This document shows positions 37,573 through 50,880 of a DNA stretch of 64,000 nucleotides, in pieces. The DNA is from Brassica napus. Lineage: Eukaryota; Streptophyta; Magnoliopsida; Brassicales; Brassicaceae. Position numbers and translations under genes: made by a program. The number at the start of each line of letters is the position of its first letter. Within the stretch, counting starts at the first letter, position 1. The stretch is taken from assembly GCF_020379485.1 (NCBI RefSeq), contig NC_063435.1:186001-250000 (forward strand). The letters run 5' to 3'. The notes beneath the pieces were generated by a model. That model had not been told where the DNA came from and ran no database searches. It worked only from the letters and a program-made list of their open reading frames with translations.

Positions 37573-38530
37573 AAAGGGTTCGATCGATCCAAGATGTTCT
37601 CAACGGCAATGTTCTCAACGGCAATGCAAAGTAGTTTTTAAAGCAAATATATATAAAGAATAAGAGGTTTATAGATGTATGGTTTATGTTTGTGTAACAT
37701 ATTTCTAAGTGTTGGATATTATGTCTCTTTTTCTCAGCAAGTGTTAGATAATGTGAACTTTTCAATATATATAGTAATCTATATGGTTAGAAATGTCATG
37801 TGTTTGTGTTATAGTATGTATATATATATATATATACACACGTACGATCATGTGTTCTAAGTTGGATACTACAATATCATATAGTATCAAGTATAATACG
37901 TATGCATCAATGGTAAAAATCGACGATATTGTGAATAAAGTAAAATACTGTTTCTTTTTTAACATAAGCTACGATCAAAAACCATTTCAGGGGGCCTAAA
38001 CCAATAATTTTACTACTAATGCTATCACTTATTTTTGTGAAAATAAAAACAAACTCTGCAGCAACAGATGGCAAGTTCCAGTATCCAAACCAACTGTAGT
38101 GTTAAGCTGTTATTAACCAAGCACTGGAATAAGAGTCACTTTCTGGTGACCACATGAGTTTCATTGTCAGATTCAGAACAACAGCTTACGGACAAAGATA
38201 CTTATTACTGAGTACTGACCCAGCAACCATTTCAAAACAGGCCCGGGCCCAATAATGCATGCTTTTCATGGGATATATCGGGATTTTTTTTTTTTGGATT
38301 CAATTTATTTTTTTAAATAATGATTTATTAAATGATTCCCAAAAGGGTATCTGAGTATATTAGGATATTTTGTAAAAAGGTAACTACGATTTACTGCAAT
38401 ACTCTTCCTTTCACATGACAAACTTCTAAATATTTCTTTAAAATTGAGTTGAAAATTTTATAAAAAGAAAGATATACAAAGAGAAAAAATAGATTAATGT
38501 CAAATTTGCTGGTTCTTTTGTTGATCGAAG
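37573..38530. other. Convergent spacer between ARR21 and RING gene
   Basis: ARR21 3' flank with an 18-bp doubling (TGTTCTCAACGGCAA, 37592-37624) and a TA microsatellite near 37820. 38.04-38.27 kb is less AT-rich and contains GGCCCGGGCCC at ~38242, but no frame is convincing. Confidence 0.45.
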
Positions 38531-40023
38531 CTAGCTTGATAGAACCACTTGCCTTTGGCAAACGCAGCAAACCTGCACAAGTGAGAGATAAAAGAAAAAG
38601 GGATAACTGCATCAGAGCTGATAGTAAATCTTGATGCAAGTAATCCAAGAAAAGGACAGAAAAGTCGATACTAGCCTTACTGCTTTTGAGCCAGGGACGA
38701 ATGCAATCTTCATGGTACTTGTGAGTACAGGGTAAAATTATCATTTTCTCTCCACGAACATAATCTGACTGGCATATCAGACACCTGTTTCCCCAATCAC
38801 ATTGTAATTACTTCTTTACAACATTTGTGTAATCAAATTGTTTTTTCTTTTTCGTTTTAGAACTTGCATATGATTTCAAAAAATGGAAAAGCATAGTCTT
38901 GGTTTGTAGTGAGTGAACACATTATCCTTTTCAGTTTTTAAATCAGAAAATATGTATATTTTTAAAGGATAATATATAAAAGAATAATCTTCAAAAAAAA
39001 AAAATATATATATATAAAAGAATAAGAGAGAAAGTAAGAATACTTTTTATCTTCTATAGAAGGTTGAAACTTGATGGTAGGTAATTGAGAAATTTGTCTC
39101 TCTGTTAATCCTATACCACTTGAAATTCTTTCAGGCACTACACTCCGTTGGATTATTTCCTGTGACGTAGGAAGGATGAACATTTCCTATTTCAGACAAA
39201 AAGGTTAGTAGAGGAAATGCTAGCTATTGAAAAATTAATAGAATCTTTTTTATATACTCTTACATCGCGTGAATGTTGGCTAGGTCGATCCCTTGAGCGT
39301 TCTGCAAAAGTATATTAGAGGTTAATTAACCGGTGATAGACTGAACCGAGTTTTGGTTTACTCGGTTGGCTATACTAACTAAATAGCATCTAGTTGTTAT
39401 ATAGATTATGAGTTTATACGAATACTTATAATCCGGTTTGTGTAAATGTATCTAAACCGGTTTATAGCTTTAGTATATATATAGGAACGAACTGGCATTT
39501 TGTATAATTGAGCTGATAAATAACAACATTCATTTTCTCTAACGACTTTTCACTCTCGTCATCATCTTCCTCATGATCAAGCTCCAAATCATCTATAAAT
39601 ACGATTATACGATGCTTCCAAAAACATATCAATACCTGCAGAAGATGATAAACCTGAGGTTGAAGGAGGAGGGGTGTTAGAGGGCAAAGGCCTGCGTATT
39701 GGTCTCGGCCTATTTGTTGGTACAAAAAAACTCATCAACCACGATATTATCAACGACATAAAACATCTCCAGCAGAATTGTCTTCGGATGGTAGGTTGAT
39801 GTTGAAACTGATGATGTTCCCCTGGAATGGAATTAAAGGTTACAGACATGGTAGCTTGGCCCTGAGGCTGATAATGATTCATCGTAGGATAAATGTTGTC
39901 AGACCAATGCTCCGGTGATACGAGCGGTGGAGTATCATCGTTTCTATCATGTCGTCTGCGATTTCCCTCGATTCTCCTGGTGATTTCATCAGCTTCACCG
40001 AACATGTAATTGTATCCACTCAT
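38531..40023 (-). CDS. RING-H2 finger protein with one membrane-like segment
   Basis: Five exons on the minus strand: 39636-40023, 39264-39301, 39044-39186, 38676-38784 and 38531-38572, about 239 codons with all phases joining. The N-terminal part is polar (RRIEGNRRRHDRNDD), then a hydrophobic stretch CFMSLIISWLMSFFV and a Pro-rich segment. Next comes ISSGIGLTERQISQLPTIKF, the helix that precedes many RING-H2 fingers. The finger itself is CLICQSDYVRGEKMIILPC, THKYHEDC, then WLKSSKVCCVC: C3-H2-C3 ligands complete. It should be an E3 ubiquitin ligase; substrate unknown. It matches the position of At5g07225. The last intron needs a GC donor (AAG|GCTAGT) to keep the final cysteine pair. An acidic open stretch (DHEEDDDESEKSLEKM) at ~39.54-39.59 kb falls in intron 1 and might be an alternative exon. 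Confidence 0.78.
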
Positions 40024-41344
40024 CTTAAAATATCTATTCAAAAGTTATTTAATATTTTGAGAACTAGGGATGCGTTGATATAGTTGTGCGGTATGACATT
40101 TTTATATGTATCGTACTATTTCATTGAATTGCTGGTTATCGTGATTGATCAGTCTTAAATTAAAGCATGTAGGGATCTTTAAGGCTGTAACCGGTACTAA
40201 AAATGGAATAAAAGGAATGAAATATGAAAAAATAGAGTGTATTTTATTCTATATTTGTGATCAAAATTGAATAATTATTGATAAAGATAATAAAAATTAT
40301 GATCAAAATCTGACAGTAAATCTTTAGATATCAAGTAAATACTAATATATAGATATGGATTAGATATTTAGATATTCATTTAAGTACATTAATCTATCTT
40401 ATTAAGACATCTATCGATCTTATTAAAACAGAAAAATTGCATTGGATCTTACATTTAGTCATGTAATATTACATAAAATGACATTAGTAATTAATGAAAA
40501 TATTATACATTAGAAACTCTATAATCAATATTCTATAAACTAATAAATACCATAAATTAATAAATTTTTCTAGTCTCAAATTAGACCGGCTCAAAATATA
40601 ACACAAATAAATAAAATAATAAAATAATAACTTTTTAGAAAATCCAATGTAATGGTCTCATTAAAATTATAAATTAATAATTTATATGTATAAATATTTT
40701 ATATAAGTACAAACCAACCATTATATTTTTTTTTATATTCATAATCAAATTATCTTTATATTTTCTTAACATTTAGTATATTTTGATGAGATTTAGTAAA
40801 TTATATCTAAAACAACATTTATATTCTATGAAACATAGTTTATACACACCAAATAATATAATTAAACTAATATAAATTATAAATTTCTATAAGTTAATTA
40901 ATGTATATATACTAAAATCTAATATTTTCTTACTTTAAGAAAATATATATCTTAAAATATAAAAATCCAAAAAATGAATTTTTTTTTGTAAATTAATAAC
41001 TCTATAAATTAATAAAATATCAAAATCCCAAAATTATTAATTTATAGATTTTTTACTGTAACTTATAAAACTAAATCTAACTTATAAAACAAAATAAAAA
41101 ATAAGTATAAATTTTTGGGGTTTAGATACTACAAAATAATTTCATTTAATATGAAATCAATTAAATTAATAGATTTTATTTATATTTTCATAAATATAAA
41201 ATTATATTCGTTTATACTCAAATAAGTTTTATAATTCAAAATTTATCAAAAATATATATCACAAAATTTATCAAATAAATTGCAGAAATTTAGTTTAAAA
41301 TTCATAATGAAAAGATTAAAATGTTTGAAAGTAAAAGTTAATGT
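40024..41344. other. AT-rich spacer left of the satellite array
   Basis: Promoter side of the RING gene, then AT-rich DNA with many CTATAAATTAATAA-type blocks in both orientations (40.50-41.06 kb). This suggests an old hairpin-like MITE, but clean borders were not found. No gene is supported. Confidence 0.45.
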
Positions 41345-44300
41345 TATAAAACTTCATGTAATTTCTAAATAAGTGGACTTACCATTATAAAATCGATATT
41401 TTCTAGAGAAACATAGACAACAAAGGTTCCAAACCTATTTGACCATCATCATATGTTAGTTTAGGATGCAACTATGCATTGAAACAATATTGTTATAATT
41501 TTTAATTTTTCAAAATCTATGTATAAACCCATACAAAATATCAAGTTTTACGTTAAACGCTCTATATACTGAAGCCTAAACTTTTTAGTGTTGTGTTAAA
41601 ATTTCTAACCATATTCTACTTTTGTATTAATGTATGTTAAACTCTCTTTCATAGTATATAGGAATCGTTATAATTTTTTCTCAATTAATTTAGTAAAAAA
41701 TCATAACACTCCCTAAATAAGTGGAATAACCACTATAGAATCAGTATTTTCTTGAAAAACAGAGACAACAAAGACTCCAAACCTCTTTAAACATCATCAT
41801 ATGTTAGTGCATAATGCAATTATGCATTAAAACAATAATGTCAATTTTTTTGAAATTTTCTCAAAATCTATGTGTTAACCCCTATGAAAATATTAAATTT
41901 TTGGTAAATTCTTTATATAATGAAGCTTATAATTTTTAGCAATTTTAAAATTTGTAACCACATTCTAAATTTGTATTCATGTTATTTAAGTGGTACACGT
42001 GCATCTTTCTAATTTTATATCAATTAATTTTGTAAAACTTCATGTAATCCCTAAATAAATGGACTTACCATTATATAATTGCTATTTTCTAGAGAAACAT
42101 AGATAACAAAGGTTTCAAGCCTCTTTGACCATCATCATATGTTAGTTTATGATGCAACTATGCATTGAAACAATATTGTTATGTTTTTGAATTTTTTCAA
42201 AATCTATGTATTAACCCATACGAAATATTGAGTTTTACGTTAAACGCTCTATATACTGAAGCCTAAAATTTTTAGTGTTATTTTCAAATTTCTAACCACA
42301 TTCTACCTTTGTATTAATGTATGTTAAACTCTCTTTCATGGTATATGAGAATCGTTATGATTTGTTTTATCAATTAACTTAGTAAAACTGCATAGGTGGA
42401 ATAACCACTATAGAATCGTTATTTTCTTGAAAAATAGAGATAACAAAGGCTCCAAACCTCTTTGAGCATCATCATATGTTAGTGCATGATGCAACTATGT
42501 ATTGAAAAAGTAATGTCAATTTTTTTGAAATTTTCTCAAAATCTATGTGTTAACCCATACGAAAATATTGAGTTTTTGGTAAATATTTTATATACTGAAG
42601 CCTATAATATTTAGCGTTATTTTAAAATTTGTAACCACATTCTAAATTTGTATTAATGTTATTTAAACTATTTTTCATGGTACATGGGCATCTTTCTAAA
42701 TTTATATCAATTAATTTTGTAAAACTTCATGTAATCCCTAAATAAGTGGACTTACCATTAAAACATTGCTATTTTCTAGAGAAACATAGACAACAAAAGT
42801 TTCAAGCCTCTTTTACCATCATCATATGTTAGTTTAGGATGCAACTATGCATTAAAACAATATTGTTATGCTTTTAATTTTTTCAAAATCTATGTATAAA
42901 CCCATACGAAATATTGAGTTTTACGTTAAACGCTCTATATAGTGAAGCCTTAACTTTTAAGTGTTGTTTTAAAATTTCTAACCACATTCTACCTTTGTAT
43001 TAATGTATGTAAAACTCTCTTTCATGGTATATAAGAATCGTTATAATTTTTTTATCAATTAATTTAGTAAAACTTCATAACACTCCCTAAATAGGTGGAA
43101 TAACCACTCTAGAATCGCTATTTTCTTGAAAAACGGAAACAACAAAGGCTCCAAACCTCTTTAAACATCATCATATGTTAGTGCATGATGAAACTATTCA
43201 TTAAAACAATAATGTCAATTTTTTTGAAATTTTCTCAAAATCTATGTGTAACCCCTACGAAAATATTGAGTTTTTGGAAAATTCTTTATATACTGAAGCC
43301 TATAATCTTTAATGTTGTTTTAAAATTTCTAACCACATTCTACCTCTGTATTAATGTATGTTAAACTCTCTTTCATTGTATATAATTTTTTTATCAATTA
43401 ATTTATTAAAACTTCGTAACACTCCTTAAATACGTGGAATAACCACTATAAAATCGCTATCTTCTTGAAAAACGGAAATATCAAAGACTTCAAACCTCTT
43501 TGAACATCATCATATGTTAGTGCATAATGCAACTATGCATTGAAAATGTAATGTCAATTTTTTTGAAATTTTCTCAAAATCTATGTGTTAACCCATACGA
43601 AAATATTGAGTTTTTCGTAATGTTTTACATACTGAAGCCTATATAATCTTTAGCGTTATTTTTTAAAATTTGTAACCACATTCTAAATTTGTAATAATGT
43701 TATTTAAACTCTCTTTATGGTACATGGGCATTTTCTAATTTTATATCAATTAATTTTGTAGAACTTCTTGTAATTCCTAAATAAGTGGACTTACCATTAA
43801 AAAATCACTATTTTCTAGAGAAACATAGACAACAAATATTTCAAGCCTATTTAACCATCATCATATGTTAGTTTAGGATGCAACTATGTATTAAAATAAT
43901 ATTGTTATGTTTTTAAATTTTTTCAAAATCTACGTATAAACCCATATGCAATATTGAGTTTTATGTTTAAACGCTCTATATACTGAAGCCTAAACTTTTT
44001 AGTGTTGTTTTAAAATTTCTAGCCACATTCTACCTTTGTATTAATGTATGTTAAACTCTCTTTCATGGTATATGGGAATCGTTATAATTTTTTTATCAAC
44101 TAATTTAGTAAGATGCAACTATGCATTAAAACAGTATTGTTAAATTTTTTGAAATTTTCTCAAAATCTATGTGTTAACAACCCTTACGAAAATATTTAGA
44201 TTTTGGTAAATGTTTTCTATACTGAAGCCTATAATCTTTAGCGTTATTTTAAAACAGTATTGTTAAATTTTTTGAAATTTTCTCAAAATCTGTATGTTAA

Positions 44301-45058
44301 CAACCCTTACGAAAATATTTAGATTTTGGTAAATGTTTTCTATACTGAAGCCTATAATCTTTAGCGTTATTTTAAAATTTGTAACCACATTCTAAATTTG
44401 TACTAATGTTATTTAAACTCTCTTTCATGGTACATGAGCATCTTTCTAATTTTATACCAATTAATATTTTCAAAACTTCATGTCATCCCTAAATTAGTGG
44501 ACTTACCATTATAAGATCGCTATTTTCTAGAGAAACATAGACAACAAAGGTTTCAAGCCTCTTTGACCATCGTCATATGTTATTTTAGGATGCAGCTATG
44601 CATTAAAACAATATTATTATATTTTTGATTTTTTTCAAAATCTATGTATAAACCCATACAAAATATTGAGTTTTACGTTAAACGTTCTATATACTGGAGC
44701 CTAAACTTTTTAGTGTTGTTTTCAAATTTTTATCCACATTCTACTTTTGAATAAATGTAAGTTAAACTCTCTTTTATGGAATATGGAAATCGTTATAATT
44801 TGTTAATCAATTAATTTAGTAAAACTTTATAATACCCCCTAAATAGGTGGAATAACCACTGTAGAATCGCTATTTTCTTAAAAAACGGAGATAACAATGA
44901 CTCCAAACCTCTTTAAACATCATCATATGTTAGTGCATGATGCAACTATGCATTAAAAAATAATGTCAATTTTTTTGAAATTTTCGCAAAATTTATGTGT
45001 TAATCCTCTACGAAAATATTGAGTTTTTGGTAAATTCTTTATATACTGATTTATATAC
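41345..45058. repeat. Satellite array, ~345-bp monomers of two alternating types
   Basis: The landmark CATCATATGTTAGT ends at 41460, 41808, 42146, 42483, 42833, 43182, 43521, 43872, (absent), ~44583 and 44933, giving spacings of 337-351. Type A reads TTAGTTTAGGATGCAACTATGC with CATAGACAACAAAGG; type B reads TTAGTGCATGATGCAACTATGC with GGAATAACCACTATAGAATC. The order is A-B-A-B-A-B-B-A-(deleted B)-A-B, a dimeric higher-order unit of ~690 bp. Inside the deleted monomer a ~124-bp block (TTAAAACAGTATTGTTAAAT... to TTTAGCGTTAT) is directly doubled at 44128-44251 and 44252-44375. There are no open frames of interest. The array ends abruptly at about 45058. Confidence 0.9.
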
Positions 45059-47039
45059 GTATGCCATATCATTTTACCCTTGAGGGCAATGCTTTTCTTA
45101 TTCTTGTTGGTTTCTAGTGCTTCTTTCAATTTTGGTTGGCAACTTATGTAAACCCTCGGTCATAACAATTTCAACTCTATTCCATTTTATATTCTAAAAC
45201 TCATTTGTAGTAAAATATATTTTAATTCTATTTTATTTTTAACTCTAAAAGAAAATTAAAAATGGATTTATTCCATTTTGGAGTAATCTTATTTTTTCAT
45301 CATTCCATTTTTAACTTTAAATTAGGAATAGTATAAAACTTAATTAACTATTTTAAAGTTACTTTATTTTGAAATAAAAGATATAGTAACACATTAAAAA
45401 TGTTCTTAGAATAATAATACGTACTTATATTAACAAAATTATATTTAAGTAATCTATGACCATTTCATCAGTCAATCCCCAATTCCTTTTGGAGCAAATA
45501 AATTAGTAGCCCAATTCTCCTTAGAGCAGCATTATTGCAGTATGTAAAACGGTTTTTTAGGCAAAAAGGTGTGTGTGGGCTACACCAATATTTTTAAAAC
45601 GGTGACAGAAGAGGTGAGTTGAGAATCGTTTCAGATGGATTTTGTGCACTGTTTACGGGTTCCACCGATACGCGGCGGTCAGTGATTTGTGCGATTTAAA
45701 TTTTTTTTAAAATCAGATAAAAAAATAATTAGAAACCCAAAAAAGGGTTCACCGGATAATCATGCTCGGACGGATGCGTTTGTTAAACTTAAATATCTTA
45801 CAGTCAATTTAATACGCGTCTAAGTTTCATTACTAATGATTTAATTATCTTTCACGAAAAACACGAGTATATTTATCAGTTTATGGATAGTCTAACTCGT
45901 ACGTCATACATATGATTTTACATGACTTACGCCATGATTGAACTCACAAATTGTAATAATCTGCTTTACTTTTTCACGTGCACTTATAAAAACCGTTTAG
46001 ATGATCACTGGATCAAGCTTCCACATAACTATACATACAGTGTAAACTGAACTATCATTCCAAGCTATAGATGAAACTAGAAGGCATCTTCGTAGTTCGT
46101 ATATCTACTTGTAATAAATAATAGACTCCAAAACAAATGTTTAGTTCACACGTTTTCTTTTTAAGCTAGTGATCCGTGTGTACACATCTCTTGGACATAT
46201 AACTAATTTTCGTTTTCAGTCTCTATCCAAAGTATTTTTAGGAAACAAAAAAAAGAATGTTGTCCCAAAAAAAAAAAAAAAAAATCTTTGTTAGCAAAAA
46301 AAAAAGAAAAGAATCTTCTACTTCAGAAAAAAAAATCCTACTTACACGTACTGACGCCCGTAACTCTTTTTTTATTATTTAATTAATAAACAATTTTATT
46401 GATTCTTATTCCTCAGAGAATATATATATATTTGTATTTAAAACCAAAACCTTCAAAAAAATAGAACTTTTTGTTATTTTTGTCTTCTTCCTCGATTCCA
46501 TGCATGAGTTCCCGAAAAGAAACCAGTAAAGAATATGTACATGTTAAGTTCAAAAAAAAAAGAATATGTACATGCATGCATTTTCCTTCTTTATTTCCTC
46601 TCTTTTTGCCCTTTTGGATCCTTTTTTATTGCGTTCATATGTTTTTAATTCTTCTGTAGAGCTTTGCACTAATCTTTGTTCAGATTCACACGTACGCATT
46701 GCATTGTCTGCTATAAGCAAATCAAAATTCAAAAGGTTTTTTTTTCACGCGTTTCAACTGTTTTAACAAGTACACTAATATAAGTGCATGATTTATGTGT
46801 CTCGAATATTACGATAGCTAGAAAACTAAATAAATTTCCAAAGCATATGCAAAACTTCAGCTTTACGTTTTTGTTTTTGTGTTTTTTTTTTGTCTGTATA
46901 ATGTTCACACAGACAAAAATCCTTCTATAAATACCTTCAGAATTGCGCTCACTACAAAACCCTAACTAATATCTTTCTTCCAATTTCCTTCTTCTTCTTT
47001 GTTTCTAAAAACACTATAATTTAAGTGAAATCTGAAAAG
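45059..47039. other. Spacer and ERF115 upstream region
   Basis: 45.15-45.40 kb is rich in TTCCATTTT/AAAATGGA text. A MITE candidate is listed separately. 46.2-46.6 kb has long A runs. Close to ERF115, TATAAATA at 46925-46932 is a good TATA box about 110 bases before the ATG. The 5' leader is CT-rich (CTTTCTTCCAATTTCC). Confidence 0.5.
45524..45767. mobile_element. MITE candidate with GAGCA... inverted ends
   Basis: The left end GAGCAGCATTATTGCAGT and the inverted right end GAGCATGATTATCCGGTG align over ~35 bases with mismatches. They continue into AACGGTTTTTTAGG versus AACCCTTTTTTGGG. No clear target duplication was found, so the superfamily is not assigned. Confidence 0.4.
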
Positions 47040-47923
47040 ATGGCGAATCAGAGGAATTATGGGAAGAGGCCTTCTCGAGCCGGTGAATCAGAAAAGAAGG
47101 AAACTGAAGATGAGGAGAACATATTTCCTTTCTTCTCGGACCGTTCCCAATACGACACACGTGCCATGGTCTCAGCCTTGACTCAAGTCATTGGAAACCA
47201 AAGCAGTACTCATGATGATAATCAACATCACTCTGATGAGTATAATCAACAAGATTCTACCCAACCTATTTCTCCTAAACAAGACCAAGGTATAAATAAA
47301 AAGGATTAGGTATATGCACATAAAGCTAGATTTGCTAGCATATATTGCAAGTAACAGATAGTTTATGATGATATGTTATATTTTCCACTTTTTGATTGTA
47401 TGAAGGAGACTTGAGGAAGAGACATTATAGAGGGGTAAGGCAACGACCATGGGGAAAATGGGCTGCCGAAATCAGGGATCCACAAAAGGGAGCACGCGTG
47501 TGGCTTGGGACATTTGAGACAGCTGAAGCTGCGGCCATAGCTTATGATGAAGCAGCTCTTAAGTTCAAAGGAAGCAAAGCCAAACTTAACTTCCCTGAGA
47601 GAGCTCAACTAGTAAGTAACAGTAATAGTACTATTACTGGTCTACCAAACTATTTCTCTTCTAACAATCAAGTTTACTACTCCAATCCACAACCCACACC
47701 ATATGATAACCAGTACTACTATAACCAATATCTTCAGCAAGGGGGATATAGTAACGATGCATTAAGTTATGATATGGCCGGTGGGGAAACCGGAGGCTTA
47801 ATGTATAATCATCAGACATTATCTACTACAACTTCTTCATCTTCTGGTGGATCTTCAAGGCCACAAGAAGATTACACCAGATATTTGCATTTTGGAGATT
47901 CTTCTCCTTATTCGGGTTTTTGA
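47040..47923 (+). CDS. ERF115: AP2/ERF transcription factor, ERF115-like
   Basis: Two exons, 47040-47289 and 47406-47923, 255 codons. The N-terminus [19 protein letters not shown] and the CMX motif-like [14 protein letters not shown] are typical of ERF group X (ERF108-115, RAP2.6L relatives). The AP2 domain [20 protein letters not shown] begins right after the intron and runs to KAKLNFPER, with the ERF-type Ala and Asp ([26 protein letters not shown]). The tail is Asn/Tyr/Ser-rich, ending [11 protein letters not shown]. In Arabidopsis ERF115 drives quiescent-centre division and wound-induced regeneration with PAT1, binding GCC-type sites and the PSK5 promoter. A TATA box lies at 46925. The intron is at the group-specific position just before the AP2 domain. 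Confidence 0.92.
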
Positions 47924-50100
47924 GATCCTCATATAAATAATTAAGGGCTTTCGGGTGATCGACTTGTTATGAGGAGATCATATGTTCCTTGAATGTTTTG
48001 TATCTTTTTTTCACTATGCTTTGCGTGTGTTGTTTTTGATCATTTTGTTTATTTCTTCTTTCAAGAATTTTCAGGTTCTTTGTTACCAACCCTTGGACTT
48101 GGGTTTACTTTCATAGCTATATACAAAAATGTTACCCTTAAATGTTATGTAGCCTCAAATAAGCACACACTTGCATACATATTATTCAGTGGTTTGATTC
48201 TCAGTAGATGATGGTAGCGGATATATCATTCGGAGTGTCTAACGTAGATGATCAAAACAAATATAAAATCACGTTTATTATCCAATAACACCGTCCACCG
48301 CAGTTAGAATGTATTTCCAATATAAGTCAAGGTCCCAAACGTCTTGATTTTTCTGTCATAGCCAGTATAATGAGACTTTGACAAGCCAATTTTTTTTTTT
48401 AAGGTACTGGTACATACAAGTAACAACAATGAAAATTTGACCAAGACAGACTCCCCAAATGTTTGTTGTAAGTCATTGATTTTGTCAATCCAAAGTGGTT
48501 GACTCCCTTTGACCCATGTTTTCTTATCCCTCTTAATAATTTTAATTTCTCTCGTCTTTTATTTTATTAATTTTTTTACACATTTTTTTTATCAAATTTT
48601 TTTCATTAATAAACTTTATTATGGTATACAGTACAATGTCACAATGATATAGGCAACTTATAATGTAAATTCATAAATGTATTACACATATAATCAAAAG
48701 CAGGTCGTTACCATTTCGAGTTAGATTCAATGTACATGTGTTTCAGATGAAACAATATGATTTCGTTTTGTAATTTAGGGCCTCGTCTTTCATATATCAA
48801 TTGAAATGATGGTTATGATCATGGATTTCGTTATTTTAAAAAACCTTCCGACCAACGCGTTGTCTCCTCTTTCTTTTGTCTCTTTCACAATTTGGAACCT
48901 TTCCGTTGACTTATTCGTGTTTCTTATTGGTATATGAATCTCAGCCGCCAACAAAAATTTGTACTTTCGACACACTCGCGGAACTTCAAAGGCATTATAT
49001 TCTCTTAAGTATTTTAAAATTGACACGCGGGATGTGGCGCTGAGTTACACCTTCGTCTACGCTAAACCCATACTACACAAAACCGTTTTTCTTCTGTTCC
49101 AATCGTAAAATCGTTCTTAGAATTGTAGAACCGGTCTTAGGTATAACCAAATGAAATATTTGTTTTAGGTTCTTAATATTTTTTGACTTAATATATATAA
49201 ATAAAACTTCAAATTGTTTTAAAAAGATTTTAATAAAATTATTATTAATTTTCAGAAAGACTTCACAATTTCAGTACCGGTTTTGTTTTAGATATCCCTA
49301 TAAAATAGTATATAGAAAAATCGTAGTTAAAAAAAAAAACTATTGATCACTCTCTAGTAGATGACTATTTGCCTAATAAAATAGATTATCCCTAGCCTGA
49401 TTATTTGTCAGGATTTTTGTTGATTAATTCTTTGCTTAAATTTTCTTAGCAATCTTTAAAAACATATTTCATTTTGGCATGTAATACAAAGGCATGGCAA
49501 GTGATCGATCAAACATGTCATAGTATTGCTAATAATTATACTCAAACTCTTTGATGTGAAGTTCAGATATGAAATATTTACTCTGAGAGACACAAGTTGA
49601 GTTTACAATATCACTAAGAAACACATTATATATTTAGCACACTTTCTTATGCTAAGTTTACTAAAATAACCCTCAACGAAGTGACATCTTGAGTTAACTA
49701 GAAATCTCATCCAACTAACCAAACTCGTTACCAACCCAACTAACCAAAACCGATATCTTATTTTTATCTTTTTACAAAATCTTAAAATTTTAACCATTTA
49801 CAAAACAGATGACCTTATTTCTTCCCCTTACTTCACAAATCTATCACCGGTGAGATGAACCCTAATTTATTTCTCTCCCGATTTCTTCTAGATCCAGAAG
49901 GCAAAACCTGAAATTGGACCCAAATCTGAATTTAGGTTTCGCGTTATCATCGTATCAAATTCTGGAAACGAACCGTAATCTTCTCGATCCAAAATTCTCC
50001 CTAACCCCTTTTTCCATGCCAACATCTTCTCCATCTATATTCTCAAGCATACATCTATCGGTCTTCTCTACCGTCTATGGAAGCGAAGGTGGCTATGAAT
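47924..50100. other. Intergenic, downstream of ERF115
   Basis: ERF115 3' flank followed by AT-rich DNA. No RNA gene or transposon ends were recognised. From about 49.85 kb a more GC-rich stretch begins (ATGAACCCTAATTTATTTCT, 49856), leading into the glycine-rich relic. Confidence 0.45.
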
Positions 50101-50880
50101 AAGGTGGTGGTAGCTATGAACGGAGGCGATTAGTCCCATGGAAGCGGTGGTGGACACCGTGGTGAGATGGCAGTGGATACCATAGTGGAGGCGGTGGTGG
50201 TTACGAAGGAGGCGGTGGTGGAGGTGGTGGAGGCGGTGGAGACATGGTAGTTATGAAGGTGACAGTGGCTCTCTTGGTCAATGTGTGTGTGGATATTGTT
50301 TGATGTGGTCGGAAGAGTTGTGGATTGGATCAGGGGCTCTCTTGGTCAATGTGTGCGTGGATATTGTTTGATGTGGTCGGAAGAGTTGCGGATGAGGCTC
50401 TCAGTGGTGGATACGAAAATGGTAATAGAGGGAGAAGAGATACTGGAGGTGGTGATTAATGGAGGTGATGGTAGCTCGCTTGGTCAATGTGTGTGTGGAT
50501 GTTGTTGATGTGGTCGGAAGAGTTGTGGACGAAGATCTGATGGTTGTGTGTGTGGATGTTGTTGATGTGGTCGGAAGAGTTGTGGACGGAGATCTCATGG
50601 TCAGTGGTTGTGTTGATGTTGTTGATGTGACCAGAAGAGTTGCAAATGGAGCTCTTGGTGGTGGACGAAAGTGGTAAGAGAGATAGACGAGATATCGAAA
50701 TAGTGATTCAAATGGAGGTGGTAATTAAAACGAAGGTGTTAACAGAGGTGGATGAGATAGTGGAGGAGGTGGCGATGGTAGATATGAATATGATGATGGA
50801 GGTGGTGATTGAAAGGGGGATCGTGATAATGGAGGTGGAAGAAAGAGAAACTGGTTCAGTCCCGTAGAAGAAACAAAAAA
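50080..50880 (+). pseudogene. Glycine-rich-protein-like relic with ~60-bp repeats
   Basis: 50085-50260 is dominated by GGTGGTGGA/GGCGGTGG codons that read as poly-Gly with Tyr and Ser, but stops break every frame. From about 50268 a ~60-75-bp unit follows four to five times: CTTGGTCAATGTGTGTGTGG, then ATGTTGTTGATGTGGTCGGAAGAGTTG. In one frame it reads VDVVDVVGRVVD. Such DNA can come from a decayed glycine-rich cell-wall-type protein gene. I cannot define a start, exons or a known relative, so the call is tentative. Confidence 0.4.

Noticed and set aside
37820..37840. TATATATATA run as promoter
   Set aside because: Simple microsatellite between convergent genes with no downstream frame.
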